Source: Kosakonia pseudosacchari (GTDB lineage: Bacteria > Pseudomonadota > Gammaproteobacteria > Enterobacterales > Enterobacteriaceae). Taken from it: a stretch of 64,000 nt of DNA. Position numbers and translations under genes: made by a program. Every line of letters begins with the position of its first letter. Within the stretch, counting starts at the first letter, position 1. This document shows positions 9,446 through 18,890 of this stretch, in pieces. The notes below the pieces were generated by a model. It was not told the DNA's origin. It was given only the letters and a program-made list of their open reading frames with translations, and did no database searches. Location: positions 1 through 64,000 of the forward strand of contig NZ_FXWP01000022.1 of NCBI RefSeq assembly GCF_900184035.1, read 5' to 3'.

Positions 9446-9519
9446 GTGTGTGTCAATAGTAGTTGCTTAAAAGACGAGCGATGATAACGGCGTCGTCTTT
9501 AAAAGGCAACCCGGAAATA

Positions 9520-10275
9520 TCAGAAGTTATCTTTCTTTGACCTTAACCATGCGAAACGCTCCTCTGGGTGTTGCAACTTTGTTTCTTGGTTAATTATATT
9601 AATTAAATCAGCATCTTCCGTGCGTAAAAATAAATTAATTCGCCGTTCATTTTTCAGAATTACGGGGAGTGTTTTTTGATTTTTCGCACGTAACTCATTA
9701 ACTTTTCGATAATATTCGTTAAGTGCAGGATCCTGCGGTAAGATACTGATCGCAAACTTCATATTCCCTAAAGTATATTCGTGTGCGCAGCAAATCACTG
9801 TATCATCCGGAAGCGCATTGATCTTACAAAAGGATTGATACATCTGGCTTGCCGTCCCTTCAAACAATCTTCCACAGCCACCAGAAAATAGTGTGTCACC
9901 GCAAAAAAGATAAGGGGAACTGAAGAAACAGATATGTCCTAAAGTGTGACCTGGCGTGGCAAAGACAGAAAAATCATGTCCCAAAACGGAGATAACGTCC
10001 CCCTCTTTAACGATCTGGGTGGTTCCCTTATCTTGCGTTTCTTCTGGCCCATAAACCACTATATCCGGGAAATGCTGACGCAACGTGTTCACGCCGCCAA
10101 CGTGGTCGTTGTGATGATGAGTGAGCAAGACAGCTTCCGGCTGCCACTGGTTTTCTTCTACTGCGCGTAATACCGGTGCGGCTTCACCTGGATCGACAAT
10201 CAGGCAGCGACCATCATCATTGTTCAGCACCCAGATGTAGTTATCCTGGAACGCCGGAATACTGTTAAGATTCAT
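9520..10275 (-). CDS. gloB: Hydroxyacylglutathione hydrolase (glyoxalase II)
   Basis: This 251-aa metallo-beta-lactamase-fold enzyme hydrolyses S-D-lactoylglutathione to lactate and glutathione, the second step of methylglyoxal detoxification. The metal-binding motif THHHNDH lies at residues 52-58, with more ligands in GHTLGH and at His in CAHEY. It is divergent from yafS, as in E. coli. Neighbouring dkgB also handles methylglyoxal. Confidence 0.96.
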   Translation of the reverse strand: MNLNSIPAFQDNYIWVLNNDDGRCLIVDPGEAAPVLRAVEENQWQPEAVLLTHHHNDHVGGVNTLRQHFPDIVVYGPEETQDKGTTQIVKEGDVISVLGHDFSVFATPGHTLGHICFFSSPYLFCGDTLFSGGCGRLFEGTASQMYQSFCKINALPDDTVICCAHEYTLGNMKFAISILPQDPALNEYYRKVNELRAKNQKTLPVILKNERRINLFLRTEDADLINIINQETKLQHPEERFAWLRSKKDNF

Positions 10276-10308
10276 AAATTACCTCTCAAAGCGTAGCGGA
10301 AGGTTGTG

Positions 10309-11016
10309 ATGAAACCGGCAAGGACTCCTAAGACATTGGTCGCACCTGCAAGCTGGAGCGATTTACCTAAAGGCGCGCATTATCGTGAAGCGCTGGAAGG
10401 AGAACTTAAGCCGTGGTTTGCAAAAATGTATGGATTTCATTTGCTTAAGATCGGCAATCTGAGCGCGGAAATCAATGCCGAAAGCTGCGCTATTTCCCAC
10501 CAGGTCAATGTTTCCCTTAGCGGCGAACCGGCGCAGGTCAGAGCCGATCCGCTGCATTTACCGTTCGCAGAAAAATCGGTAGATGCCTGCTTGCTGGCGC
10601 ATACGCTTCCCTGGTGTACCGATCCGCATCGGTTATTGCAGGAAGTGGATCGGGTGTTAATTGACGACGGCTGGCTGGTGATGAGCGGTTTTAACCCGAT
10701 TAGCCTGCTTGGGCTTGGTAAAGCGGTTCCTTTTGCACGCCGATCGCCTGCGGTAAAAAGCCGGATGTTCACCCTGATGCGCCAGTTTGACTGGCTATCG
10801 TTGCTTAATTTCGAGGTGTTACATTATAGCCGCTTTCGCGTGCTACCCTGGACAAAACAGGGTGGGAAACTGCTTAGCACGCATTTACCGGCGCTGGGGT
10901 GTATGCAACTTATCGTCGCGCGCAAACGCACCATTCCGCTTACGCTAAACCCCATGAAGTCAAGCCTCAGTAAACCCCGGGTTCGCCAGCCCGTGGGCGC
11001 GACCCGCCAGTCTTAA
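10309..11016 (+). CDS. yafS: Class I SAM-dependent methyltransferase YafS
   Basis: This 235-aa protein is predicted to be a methyltransferase with a Methyltransf_11 core ([27 protein letters not shown]). Substrate unknown. The ATG at 10309 is preferred over the GTG one codon earlier because MKPAR matches the E. coli start. Its stop overlaps the stop of convergent rnhA by 4 nt. Confidence 0.9.
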   Translation: MKPARTPKTLVAPASWSDLPKGAHYREALEGELKPWFAKMYGFHLLKIGNLSAEINAESCAISHQVNVSLSGEPAQVRADPLHLPFAEKSVDACLLAHTLPWCTDPHRLLQEVDRVLIDDGWLVMSGFNPISLLGLGKAVPFARRSPAVKSRMFTLMRQFDWLSLLNFEVLHYSRFRVLPWTKQGGKLLSTHLPALGCMQLIVARKRTIPLTLNPMKSSLSKPRVRQPVGATRQS

Positions 11017-11480
11017 CTTTCCGGCTGATAGCCTACATCTTCCTGAGTTGGGTTCATCGCGGCGGCGCGCGCCAGCTCATCGCAGCGTTCGTTTTCCGGG
11101 TGGCCTGCGTGGCCTTTTACCCACTCCCAGCGGATTTGATGTTGGCTCAGCGCCGCATCGAGCCGCTTCCAGAGATCGACATTCTTGACCGGTTTTTTTT
11201 CCGCTGTTTTCCAGCCGCGCTTTTTCCAGTTGTGGATCCACTGCGTGATGCCCTGGCGCACATACTGGCTATCGGTACTGAGCACCACTTCGCAATGCTC
11301 TTTTAACGCTTCCAGTGCGACAATAGCCGCCATCAGTTCCATACGGTTATTGGTGGTCAGACGGTAGCCTTCGCTAAACAATCTTTCATGCTGACGATAG
11401 CGTAAAATCGCCCCGTAACCGCCCGGACCCGGATTGCCAAGACAAGATCCGTCGGTGAAAATTTCTACCTGTTTAAGCAT
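11013..11480 (-). CDS. rnhA: Ribonuclease HI
   Basis: This 155-aa enzyme cleaves the RNA strand of RNA-DNA hybrids and so removes R-loops and primers. The catalytic carboxylates are Asp10 (FTDGS), Glu48 (NRMELMA), Asp70 (STDSQY) and Asp134. The ATG at 11480 gives the MLKQVEIF start and length of E. coli; a longer frame upstream runs into the dnaQ promoter and is not used. It is divergent from dnaQ with only 52 nt between starts. Confidence 0.97.
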   Translation of the reverse strand: MLKQVEIFTDGSCLGNPGPGGYGAILRYRQHERLFSEGYRLTTNNRMELMAAIVALEALKEHCEVVLSTDSQYVRQGITQWIHNWKKRGWKTAEKKPVKNVDLWKRLDAALSQHQIRWEWVKGHAGHPENERCDELARAAAMNPTQEDVGYQPES

Positions 11481-11532
11481 CTCTGGTAGACTTCCTGTGT
11501 TTAAAACGACAAGTCTGACATAAATGGCCGCT

Positions 11533-12264
11533 ATGAGCACAGCAATTACACGACAGATCGTCCTCGATACCGAAACCACCGGTATGAACCAGATTGGCGC
11601 CCACTATGAAGGGCATAAGATTATTGAGATCGGTGCGGTGGAGGTGATCAACCGTCGACTGACCGGTAATAACTACCATATTTATCTCAAGCCCGACCGG
11701 CTGGTGGATCCGGAAGCGTTTGGCGTTCACGGTATCGCCGACGAATTCCTGCTCGATAAACCGACGTTTGCTGACATCGCCGATGAGTTTATTGAGTATA
11801 TCCGCGGTGCGGAGCTGGTCATTCATAACGCGTCGTTTGATATCGGCTTTATGGATTATGAGTTCAGCAAGCTGAACCGCGAGATTCCAAAAACCGAAAC
11901 GTTTTGCAAAATCACCGACAGCCTGGCGCTGGCGCGTAAAATGTTCCCCGGCAAGCGTAACAGCCTCGATGCGCTCTGCTCGCGTTACGAAATAGACAAC
12001 AGCAAACGTACGCTGCACGGGGCATTACTCGATGCCCAAATCCTTGCCGATGTCTATCTGATGATGACCGGCGGCCAGACATCAATGAAATTTGCGATGG
12101 AAGGCGAAGGGCAAACGCAAACAGGCGATGCGGGGATCCAGCGTGTTGTTCGTCAGGCAAACCGCTTGCGTGTGGTTTTAGCCAGTGATGAGGAGCTGAT
12201 GGCCCATGAATCACGGCTTGATTTAGTGCAGAAGAAGGGCGGAAGCTGCCTGTGGCGCGGGTAA
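11533..12264 (+). CDS. dnaQ: DNA polymerase III epsilon subunit (3'-5' proofreading exonuclease)
   Basis: This 243-aa subunit proofreads for the replicative polymerase. The exonuclease motifs are DTETTG (Asp12, Glu14), HNASFDIGF and HGALLDAQ. After the clamp-binding segment QTSMKF, a linker leads to the C-terminal alpha-binding part ending [10 protein letters not shown]. The start gives MSTAITR, as in E. coli; an ATG three codons upstream is less likely. Confidence 0.97.
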   Translation: MSTAITRQIVLDTETTGMNQIGAHYEGHKIIEIGAVEVINRRLTGNNYHIYLKPDRLVDPEAFGVHGIADEFLLDKPTFADIADEFIEYIRGAELVIHNASFDIGFMDYEFSKLNREIPKTETFCKITDSLALARKMFPGKRNSLDALCSRYEIDNSKRTLHGALLDAQILADVYLMMTGGQTSMKFAMEGEGQTQTGDAGIQRVVRQANRLRVVLASDEELMAHESRLDLVQKKGGSCLWRG

Positions 12265-12399
12265 AACCGTTTTGTTAACGCGGAAAAATCGTCATACGGG
12301 TGATTTTTGCAGCAAACAATTCAAAACGATGGAAAAAGCGTTGACGGCACCAGGTGCAATCCGTAATATGCGCCTCGTTCCCTAACAGGAACACAACGC

Positions 12400-12476
12400 G
12401 GAGCGGTAGTTCAGTCGGTTAGAATACCTGCCTGTCACGCAGGGGGTCGCGGGTTCGAGTCCCGTCCGTTCCGCCA
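12400..12476 (+). tRNA. aspV: tRNA-Asp (GTC), second copy
   Basis: This sequence is identical over all 77 nt, including CCA, to the tRNA at 448-524. It lies 135 nt after dnaQ as E. coli aspV does. It is the last feature before the allantoin island and before synteny with the E. coli rrnH region ends. Confidence 0.97.
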
Positions 12477-12483
12477 CTATTCA

Positions 12484-12515
12484 GAAGGCCTGAATCAGCA
12501 ATGATTCAGGCCTTC
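12484..12515. terminator. Long hairpin between tRNA-Asp and the allantoin permease gene
   Basis: A 14-bp perfect stem GAAGGCCTGAATCA/TGATTCAGGCCTTC has a 4-nt loop. The T-tract on the plus strand is poor (GTCGTTTCT). It probably terminates the tRNA transcript and the permease gene, which ends 8 nt away on the other strand. Confidence 0.7.
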
Positions 12516-12522
12516 GTCGTTT

Positions 12523-13995
12523 CTACTCTTTTGCCGTCACGCGCTGGGCGGTAAATGTGCTGCTCACACCTTCGCGTTCACGGCGTGCCAGAAAGCGGTA
12601 GCAACCCGCACCGAGGAACGCGCCAATAAACCAGCTAAAGTTGGCCACTTCATGCAGCGCAGGAATAAAGCTAATAATCAGCCCAACCGCCACTGACGGC
12701 ACCAGCGCCGCAATCGCTTTCGGGTTGAAGCCGTTTTTGTACCAGTAACGCCCGTTTGGTGAGTCGGTAAACAGATCGTCGACAAACACATTTCCGCGTT
12801 TAATCAGATAAAAATCGGTCAGTAAGATACCGAACAGCGGGCCAATAAACGCGCCGAGCACATCCAGCGTGTAGTGGATCAACTCCGGAGACTGGAACAA
12901 ATTCCACGGCGTCAGCAGTACCGAGCCGACAGCTGCGATCATCCCACCGGTACGGAAACTGATTTTCTGCGGGGAGCAGTTAGAAAAATCGAAGGCCGGG
13001 GAGACAAAGTTCGCCACAATATTAATGCCGATAGTGGCAGTGATCATCGTCAACAGGCCAATTGCCATCGCCAGGCTGCTGCCTACATGGCTCACCGTTT
13101 CGATAGGGTCAGTGATCATCTTGCCAAACAGCGATTGTGTGCCGGAAACAATCACCACTGTGACAATGGAAAACAGCAGGAAGTTAAACGGCAAACCCCA
13201 GCGGTTGCCGCGGCGGATCTCCTGCATGCTTTTACCGTAGCGGGAAAAATCGCCAAAATTGAGCAGCGGGCCGGAGAAATAAGAAACCACTAACGCTGTT
13301 GCGGTGATCATCTGCCAGGTTTGCTCACCGGCCGTCAGTTGTTTGCTGGCGAGCGTAAAAGAGATGCCCTCGAAACCCGTTTGCCAGAGGATCCACCCTG
13401 CCAGCGCCATCATCACCACGTATACCGCGGGGCCTGCGATATCGATAAAGCGTTTAATCGCACTCATCCCGTGCCAGAACACCAGTGCTTGCAGCACCCA
13501 CATAATGCCGAAACAGAGCCAGCCCAAATGCGACAGGCCCAGAAAGTGGCCGTTGGTCAGGGGAGTCAGGGCGGGCCAAAACTTCAGGATCACCAGCATC
13601 AACGCGTTGGCGGCCAGATAGGTCTGAATGCCGTACCACGCAAACGCAATCAACCCACGGATCACCGCCGGGATATTCGCGCCGAATACGCCAAATGCCT
13701 GACGGCAGATCACCGCATACGGCACACCGGCCATTTGGCTCGGTTTCGCCACCAGGTTTGCGCACAGCTGCACAATACAGATCCCCAACAGCAGGCAAAG
13801 TAGCACCTGCCAGCTGGCAAGCCCTAAGGCGAAGAAGCTGGCGGCGACCACATAGCCGCCCATGCTATGCACATCGGACATCCAGAAAGAGAAAATATTG
13901 TACCAGCTCCAGGTCTGATGGCGGGTCGGCGCCAAATCTTCATTGGTCAGGCGTGGGCTGTAGCGGGCATCGTAATTTGGTTCAAGGTTTGGCAT
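12523..13995 (-). CDS. hpxC: NCS1-family nucleobase/allantoin permease
   Basis: This 490-aa NCS1 transporter (nucleobase:cation symporter-1, 12 spans) has the family segments NEDLAPTRHQTWSWYNIF at the N terminus and a substrate-path region with GPLLNFGDFSRY. The start is chosen 8 nt after AGGAG; a longer frame exists but lacks a good ribosome site. It is divergent from the GntR regulator, racemase and allantoinase genes and shares their TTGTATACAA operators, so allantoin is the likely substrate. The symbol follows the Klebsiella hpx naming and is from memory. Confidence 0.8.
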   Translation of the reverse strand: MPNLEPNYDARYSPRLTNEDLAPTRHQTWSWYNIFSFWMSDVHSMGGYVVAASFFALGLASWQVLLCLLLGICIVQLCANLVAKPSQMAGVPYAVICRQAFGVFGANIPAVIRGLIAFAWYGIQTYLAANALMLVILKFWPALTPLTNGHFLGLSHLGWLCFGIMWVLQALVFWHGMSAIKRFIDIAGPAVYVVMMALAGWILWQTGFEGISFTLASKQLTAGEQTWQMITATALVVSYFSGPLLNFGDFSRYGKSMQEIRRGNRWGLPFNFLLFSIVTVVIVSGTQSLFGKMITDPIETVSHVGSSLAMAIGLLTMITATIGINIVANFVSPAFDFSNCSPQKISFRTGGMIAAVGSVLLTPWNLFQSPELIHYTLDVLGAFIGPLFGILLTDFYLIKRGNVFVDDLFTDSPNGRYWYKNGFNPKAIAALVPSVAVGLIISFIPALHEVANFSWFIGAFLGAGCYRFLARREREGVSSTFTAQRVTAKE

Positions 13996-14073
13996 GGATT
14001 CTGCTCCTCTGAATACAGATAGTGACGTGTAGTCTGCTATCCCTCGTTGCATTAACCAGGCCAGGTTTTAATT

Positions 14074-14087
14074 TTTTGTATACAAAA
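14074..14087. promoter_or_regulatory. HpxS-type operator 1 (TTTTGTATACAAAA)
   Basis: A perfect 14-bp palindrome in the divergent region between the permease and GntR genes. Its core TTGTATACAA recurs exactly at 14869 and 15358 and nearly at 14098. The neighbouring GntR protein is the likely ligand, by inference. Confidence 0.7.
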
Positions 14088-14097
14088 TAAATTAACG

Positions 14098-14107
14098 GTG
14101 TATACAA
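14098..14107. promoter_or_regulatory. HpxS-type operator 2 (GTGTATACAA)
   Basis: This is a one-mismatch copy of the TTGTATACAA palindrome. Its centre lies 22 bp, or two helical turns, from that of operator 1, 35 nt before the GntR start codon. Both dimers would bind the same DNA face. Confidence 0.65.
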
Positions 14108-14141
14108 AAATAGATGAATTGAATAACAAAGGAAGTGCGTT

Positions 14142-14858
14142 ATGAACCAGCAAATAGGGCTGCGAACCCCTGCAGATCAGGAAGATAAAGAGCATGTCAT
14201 TTGGCAATCGTTAATGACCGCCATCGTTGAACATCAGTTGCCACCGGGAAGTAAACTGCCGGAAGAAGCGCTGGCGGAGGTTTTTGGCGTCAGCCGTACC
14301 GGGATCCGCAAAGTCTTAACCCGCCTTGCGACGGTGCAAATGATCACCATGACGCCCAGACGTGGTGCATTTGTCGCCAATCCCAGTGTTGAAGAGTCAA
14401 AAGCTATCTTTACTACCCGTAAAATGATCGAATGCGCCAACCTGCCGCTGGTGCTGGAACATCTTCAGCCGCCACACCTTGCCGGGCTGGAAAAGATCAT
14501 CGCGCAGGAAGAAGAGGCGCATCAAAACCATGATGGCGCGGCGGCTATCCGCCATTCTGCGGCTTTTCATATCCAGCTGCAGGCCATTTCCGCTAATGCG
14601 GTGGTGACTGACATTATCACCACGCTGGCGCAGCGTTCGTCGCTGGTGATAGCCGCCTGGGGCGCGCCCTGGCAGCGCGGTTGCCGCTGTGACGATCATG
14701 ACCAACTGATTACGCTGCTGCGTAAAAAAGATCTGTCAGGGCTCAGTGATGCGATGGCCCACCACTTTGATCACATCGTTTCCAGCCTGCGTTTTGAGCG
14801 CAGCGGCGAGACATTGCCAGATTTTGCCCGACTGTTTGGTGCCCCAGGAGAACACTGA
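14142..14858 (+). CDS. hpxS: GntR-family (FCD domain) regulator of allantoin genes
   Basis: This 238-aa regulator has an N-terminal GntR winged helix (residues 15-80, with LPEEALAEVFGVSRTGIRKVL) and a C-terminal FCD ligand domain (about 88-220) with metal-binding His residues. It is the first gene of hpxSAB; its stop overlaps the racemase start (TGATG). Together with divergent hpxC and the TTGTATACAA palindromes this indicates local, probably autoregulatory control. The effector is unknown, possibly allantoin or allantoate. Confidence 0.87.
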   Translation: MNQQIGLRTPADQEDKEHVIWQSLMTAIVEHQLPPGSKLPEEALAEVFGVSRTGIRKVLTRLATVQMITMTPRRGAFVANPSVEESKAIFTTRKMIECANLPLVLEHLQPPHLAGLEKIIAQEEEAHQNHDGAAAIRHSAAFHIQLQAISANAVVTDIITTLAQRSSLVIAAWGAPWQRGCRCDDHDQLITLLRKKDLSGLSDAMAHHFDHIVSSLRFERSGETLPDFARLFGAPGEH

Positions 14859-15595
14859 TGAGCCAGTTTTGTATACAAGTTATCAATCCCAATACCAGCC
14901 CTGATATGACCAACACCATTGCCCGTGCGGCGCGCAGCGTGGCGGCACCCGGCACCACCATTCTCGCCAGTTCCCCCTCGCAGGGGGTGGAATCCATCGA
15001 AGGGCATTTTGATGAGGCCATTGCGGCGATTGGCGTGCTGGAGCAAATCAAACAGGGTAAAACCCAGGGCGCACAGGGACACGTGATTGCCTGTTTTGGT
15101 GACCCCGGATTACTGGCGGCGCGCGAGGTGGCGAGCGGGCCGGTTGTCGGTATTGCTGAAGCGGCGATGCACCTGGCAACGCTGGTGGCGACGCGGTTTT
15201 CGATTGTTACCACGCTGCCGCGCACGGTAATTATTGCCCGTCATTTACTGCGTCAGTATGGCTTCGAACATCACTGTGCTGCGCTGCACGCGATCGATTT
15301 ACCTGTACTGGCGCTGGAAGATGGCACGGGTCTTGCTCAGCAAAAGGTACGCGAACGTTGTATACAAGCCAAACGGGAAGATCACAGCGGTGCCATTGTG
15401 CTGGGCTGCGGCGGCATGGCGAATCTTGCCCGCGAGCTGACGCAAGAGCTGGGCATGCCGGTGATCGACGGTGTGACGGCTGCGGTGAAGATGGTGGAAT
15501 CTCTTCTCGCTCTTGGGCTTGGCACCAGTAAATACGGCGATCTCGCGTATCCCAATAAAAAGCCGCTTTCAGGATGTTTTGAACAGCTTTGCTGA
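14858..15595 (+). CDS. hpxA: Allantoin racemase (Asp/Glu/hydantoin racemase family)
   Basis: This 245-aa protein is of the hydantoin/aspartate racemase family, which uses two cysteines as acid-base pair; Cys79 (ACFGDPG) and Cys184 (VLGCGGM) are present. The Klebsiella homologue HpxA interconverts R- and S-allantoin so that a stereospecific allantoinase can use both. It overlaps hpxS by 1 nt, with hpxB 29 nt downstream. Two operator palindromes lie inside the gene at codons 4-7 and 167-170; in both, Cys-Ile-Gln is written TGT ATA CAA with the rare ATA isoleucine codon. Confidence 0.87.
   Translation: MSQFCIQVINPNTSPDMTNTIARAARSVAAPGTTILASSPSQGVESIEGHFDEAIAAIGVLEQIKQGKTQGAQGHVIACFGDPGLLAAREVASGPVVGIAEAAMHLATLVATRFSIVTTLPRTVIIARHLLRQYGFEHHCAALHAIDLPVLALEDGTGLAQQKVRERCIQAKREDHSGAIVLGCGGMANLARELTQELGMPVIDGVTAAVKMVESLLALGLGTSKYGDLAYPNKKPLSGCFEQLC
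14869..14878. promoter_or_regulatory. HpxS-type operator 3, inside the hpxA 5' coding region
   Basis: An exact TTGTATACAA overlaps hpxA codons 4-7. Its position just inside the second gene suggests a downstream site for looping or a transcription roadblock. Confidence 0.55.
15358..15367. promoter_or_regulatory. HpxS-type operator 4, inside hpxA
   Basis: An exact TTGTATACAA at hpxA codons 167-170, again over TGT ATA CAA. It lies about 1.28 kb from operator 1, within looping range. Function is inferred from exact recurrence. Confidence 0.5.
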
Positions 15596-15624
15596 AAGCG
15601 GCCCCGTAAAGAGGTCGAATCAGC

Positions 15625-16566
15625 ATGCAATCAGCAACGGACAAACCTTTCTGGCATTTCACCGCCGACTACCCCCGCGATATGGCGGGTTATGCGGGAA
15701 AACCGCCGCACCCCCGCTGGCCGGGCGGCGCGCGCATTGCCGTCCAGTTTGTCCTTAATTTTGAAGAGGGCGGCGAGAACCATGTGCTGCATGGCGACGC
15801 GGGTTCAGAGCAATTTTTGTCGGATATTATTGGCGCGGCCAGCTATCCCGCGCGGCATATGTCGATGGACTCGCTGTACGAGTATGGATCGCGCGCCGGA
15901 TTCTGGCGTATTCATCAGGCTTTTCAGCAGCGTGGCCTGCCGCTCACGGTTTTTGGCGTGGCAATGGCGCTGGCGCGCAACCCGGAGATTGTCGCGGCGA
16001 TCAAAGCGGCTGATTACGATGTAGTAAGCCACGGCTGGCGCTGGATCCATTATCAGGATCTCGATATTCAAACCGAACGACAGCACATGCAGCAGGCGAT
16101 TGAAATCCTGCAAACGCTGTTCGGCACAAAGCCGCTTGGCTGGTATACCGGGCGTGACAGCCCCAACACCCGCAAGCTGGTGGTCGAGCAGGGCGATTTT
16201 CTCTACGACAGCGATTATTACGGCGATGATTTACCCTTCTGGACCACGGTGGAAGGGAAACCGCATTTGATTGTGCCGTATACGCTTGATGCCAATGATA
16301 TGCGCTTTGCCACGGCTCAGGGTTTTAACACCGCCGAGCAGTTTTATACCTACCTGAAAGACAGTTTCGATGTGCTGTACGAAGAAGGTGAGCATGCGCC
16401 AAAGATGATGTCGATTGGCATGCACTGCCGCCTGCTCGGGCGGCCCGGGCGCTTTCGCGCACTGCAACGTTTTCTTGATTACGTGCAAAGCCACAGTGAC
16501 GTCTGGATCTGCCGTCGCCAGGATATCGCCGAACATTGGCTGAAGCACCATCCGTATAAGGGCTAA
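15625..16566 (+). CDS. hpxB: Allantoinase of the PuuE type (polysaccharide-deacetylase fold)
   Basis: This 313-aa protein of the PuuE/HpxB group opens the hydantoin ring of allantoin to give allantoate. It has the NodB-like deacetylase fold (RIAVQFVLNFEEGGEN near 37-52, then SHGWRWIHYQ and GWYTGRDSPNTR), unlike the metal-dependent AllB amidohydrolase of E. coli. It is the last gene of hpxSAB, with an AAGAGG ribosome site, and converges on xni. The product feeds HpxK, encoded 41 kb away in this window. Confidence 0.9.
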   Translation: MQSATDKPFWHFTADYPRDMAGYAGKPPHPRWPGGARIAVQFVLNFEEGGENHVLHGDAGSEQFLSDIIGAASYPARHMSMDSLYEYGSRAGFWRIHQAFQQRGLPLTVFGVAMALARNPEIVAAIKAADYDVVSHGWRWIHYQDLDIQTERQHMQQAIEILQTLFGTKPLGWYTGRDSPNTRKLVVEQGDFLYDSDYYGDDLPFWTTVEGKPHLIVPYTLDANDMRFATAQGFNTAEQFYTYLKDSFDVLYEEGEHAPKMMSIGMHCRLLGRPGRFRALQRFLDYVQSHSDVWICRRQDIAEHWLKHHPYKG

Positions 16567-16576
16567 AGCGAGGCGA

Positions 16577-16600
16577 AAAGCCCGCCACCGTGCGGGCTTT
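16577..16600. terminator. Terminator between hpxB and xni
   Basis: A 9-bp stem AAAGCCCGC/GCGGGCTTT with a 6-nt loop, 10 nt after hpxB and just before the xni stop. It can serve both convergent genes. Confidence 0.8.
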
Positions 16601-16602
16601 GC

Positions 16603-17355
16603 TCAGCGCGTCAGACGTAGCTGTTGTAAGTTGCCATCCAGTTGCAGATCTGTTTGCAGACGCGCGACATCTCGACAGATAAAGGCCATTGCTTTATGCG
16701 CTTGCAGTTTTTGCCGCCACTTTTCCGGCACGTCCGCGAGGTTGTCGTACAGTGCTTCCAGCGTCGGGAAGGTGTTTAACAACTGGGTGGCGCTTTTCGG
16801 GCCAATGCCAGCAACGCCTGGCACTTTAGAACTGCTGATCCCCGCCAGCCCCCAGTAATCCGGCAATTGCTCTGGCGTGACGCCATATTCCTGCGCAATA
16901 AAGGGCGCATCCAGCCAGCGTTTCTGGAAATAGTCGCGGATGCGAATGGTCGGGGAAAGCAGCTGGCAATAGCCTTTGTCCGTGGAAACAATCGTCGCCT
17001 GCTGCCCGGCCTGCGCCATTTTCACCGCCAGCGTCGCGGCGAGATCGTCCGCTTCGTTACCCGGCGTTGCCCAACAACGAATGCCGCGCTGCTCAAAGGC
17101 GCTGCGTAACGCGGGCATCTCGGCATGAAGCGTCTCCGGCATAGGAGGTCGCCCGGCTTTATAGTCGGGCAATAACTGGTGACGCCAGCCCTGGCTGCGG
17201 GCCTCATCATCGAACACCGCCACGGCGTGAGTCGGCTGGCTGTGAACCACAAGCTGCTCCAGCGCGTGCAGGCAGGTGTCTACACAGGGCGATCCCTGCA
17301 CCGCGTGGATCCGGCGGATAAGATTAAGCGCGTCGACAATTAACAGATGAGCCAC
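16603..17355 (-). CDS. xni: Flap endonuclease Xni (ExoIX)
   Basis: This 250-aa protein of the 5' nuclease family (PIN plus H3TH) resembles the 5' nuclease domain of DNA polymerase I. Visible features are [35 protein letters not shown] with metal-binding acidic residues, STDKGYCQL and the H3TH loop [14 protein letters not shown]. The start is a GTG six bases after AAGGAGG, giving AHLLIVD. From here the window follows the E. coli 63-min order in reverse. Confidence 0.93.
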   Translation of the reverse strand: MAHLLIVDALNLIRRIHAVQGSPCVDTCLHALEQLVVHSQPTHAVAVFDDEARSQGWRHQLLPDYKAGRPPMPETLHAEMPALRSAFEQRGIRCWATPGNEADDLAATLAVKMAQAGQQATIVSTDKGYCQLLSPTIRIRDYFQKRWLDAPFIAQEYGVTPEQLPDYWGLAGISSSKVPGVAGIGPKSATQLLNTFPTLEALYDNLADVPEKWRQKLQAHKAMAFICRDVARLQTDLQLDGNLQQLRLTR

Positions 17356-17427
17356 AGATACCCTCCTTGAAATCGTGCCTAAGGGTAACATCGCGAGCGG
17401 CGTGAGGCTATGAAGCGGGGGATAATC

Positions 17428-17460
17428 AGGAAGATGCCTCGCAAAACGAGGCATCTTCCT
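17428..17460. terminator. 14-bp hairpin between sdaB and xni
   Basis: The stem AGGAAGATGCCTCG/CGAGGCATCTTCCT has a 5-nt loop, lies 5 nt after the sdaB stop, and has no clear T-run on either strand. It may end sdaB or stabilise its mRNA. Confidence 0.55.
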
Positions 17461-17464
17461 GGGC

Positions 17465-18832
17465 TTAATCGCAGGTGACGATCTTCATCGCCAGCCCACC
17501 GCGTGAGGTTTCGCGGTACTTGGCGTTCATATCTTTCCCGGTTTCGTACATGGTTTCGATGACTTTATCCAGGCAGACGCGCGGCTCGCTGGTACGGCGC
17601 AGGGCCATACGCGCGGCGTTCACCGCTTTCACCGAAGCAATGGCGTTGCGCTCGATGCACGGAACCTGTACCTGGCCCGCGACTGGATCGCAGGTCAGTC
17701 CGAGGTTGTGTTCCATACCGATTTCCGCCGCGATGCAGACCTGCGCCGGGCTTGCGCCGAGCAGTTCCGCAAGGCCTGCGGCGGCCATGGAACAAGCTAC
17801 GCCGACTTCGCCCTGGCAACCCACTTCAGCACCGGAGATAGACGCGTTCATTTTATAGAGCGATCCAATCGCGCTGGCGACCAGCAGGTAGCGCGCCAGT
17901 GAATTGGCGTTCACCTGACGAATAAACTTGTCGTAATAAGCCAGCACTGCCGGCACAATGCCGCACGCGCCGTTGGTTGGCGCGGTCACTACGCGGCCAC
18001 CGGCCGCGTTCTCTTCGTTGACCGCCAGTGCGAACATGTTGATCCAGTCGACGACCTGCATCGGATCTTTACTGGTGTTATCGCTGCTGACCAGCATGCG
18101 ACGCAGCGCGGCGGCGCGACGCGGAACGCGTAATTTGCCTGGCAGCACGCCTTCGGTGCTAATCCCGCGCTCAATACCACCCTGCATCACTTCCCAGACG
18201 CGCGCGAGATGCTGTTCCAGCGCCTCTTTGCTGTGTAGCGCCAGTTCGTTCTTCATCATCAGGCCAGAGAGCGACAGCCCGGTTTCCTGGCAGTGACGTT
18301 GCAGATCCGCCGCATTTTTGTACGGGTAAGGTACGTCGACAGGCGCGTTGTTGGTCTGGCCAAAATGTTCTTCGTCGACAATAAAGCCGCCGCCGATGGA
18401 GTAATAGGTCTGGCTGTAGATAACCTTGTCGCCCGCGAGCGCGGTAATACGCATGCCATTTTCATGTAGCGAGAGGTTATCGGCATGGAAGTTCATGCAT
18501 TGATCGACAGGAAACTCGACTTCGTGCTCGCCGTTAGCCAGCAGCAGGCGGCCGTGCGTGTTGACGTCCTGAATAAATCCCGGAATAGCATCAATGTCGA
18601 CGCTATCCGGCAGGTTACCCGCCAGGCCCATAATAATAGCGATATCGGTATGGTGCCCTTTACCGGTCAGGGAGAGGGAACCGTAAACGTCCACCACCAC
18701 ACGGGTCACGTCGTGCAGCATGCTGCGGGCAATCAGATCGTCAGTGAATTGCTTACCGGCTTTCATTGGGCCAACGGTATGCGAGCTGGAAGGGCCAATG
18801 CCGATTTTAAAAATATCGAATACGCTGATCAT
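17465..18832 (-). CDS. sdaB: L-serine dehydratase 2 (L-serine deaminase)
   Basis: This 455-aa iron-sulfur enzyme deaminates L-serine to pyruvate and ammonia. The N-terminal part ([23 protein letters not shown]) and the C-terminal catalytic part ([15 protein letters not shown], then [21 protein letters not shown] with cluster cysteines) match the one-chain SdaA/SdaB family. Full length, 58 nt after sdaC; the two form the serine uptake and breakdown unit. Confidence 0.96.
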   Translation of the reverse strand: MISVFDIFKIGIGPSSSHTVGPMKAGKQFTDDLIARSMLHDVTRVVVDVYGSLSLTGKGHHTDIAIIMGLAGNLPDSVDIDAIPGFIQDVNTHGRLLLANGEHEVEFPVDQCMNFHADNLSLHENGMRITALAGDKVIYSQTYYSIGGGFIVDEEHFGQTNNAPVDVPYPYKNAADLQRHCQETGLSLSGLMMKNELALHSKEALEQHLARVWEVMQGGIERGISTEGVLPGKLRVPRRAAALRRMLVSSDNTSKDPMQVVDWINMFALAVNEENAAGGRVVTAPTNGACGIVPAVLAYYDKFIRQVNANSLARYLLVASAIGSLYKMNASISGAEVGCQGEVGVACSMAAAGLAELLGASPAQVCIAAEIGMEHNLGLTCDPVAGQVQVPCIERNAIASVKAVNAARMALRRTSEPRVCLDKVIETMYETGKDMNAKYRETSRGGLAMKIVTCD

Positions 18833-18890
18833 GACGCATTATCCATTGCAATGAGAGTCGCGCCGCCCGTGGAGAGCGGCGCGAAAGAGA

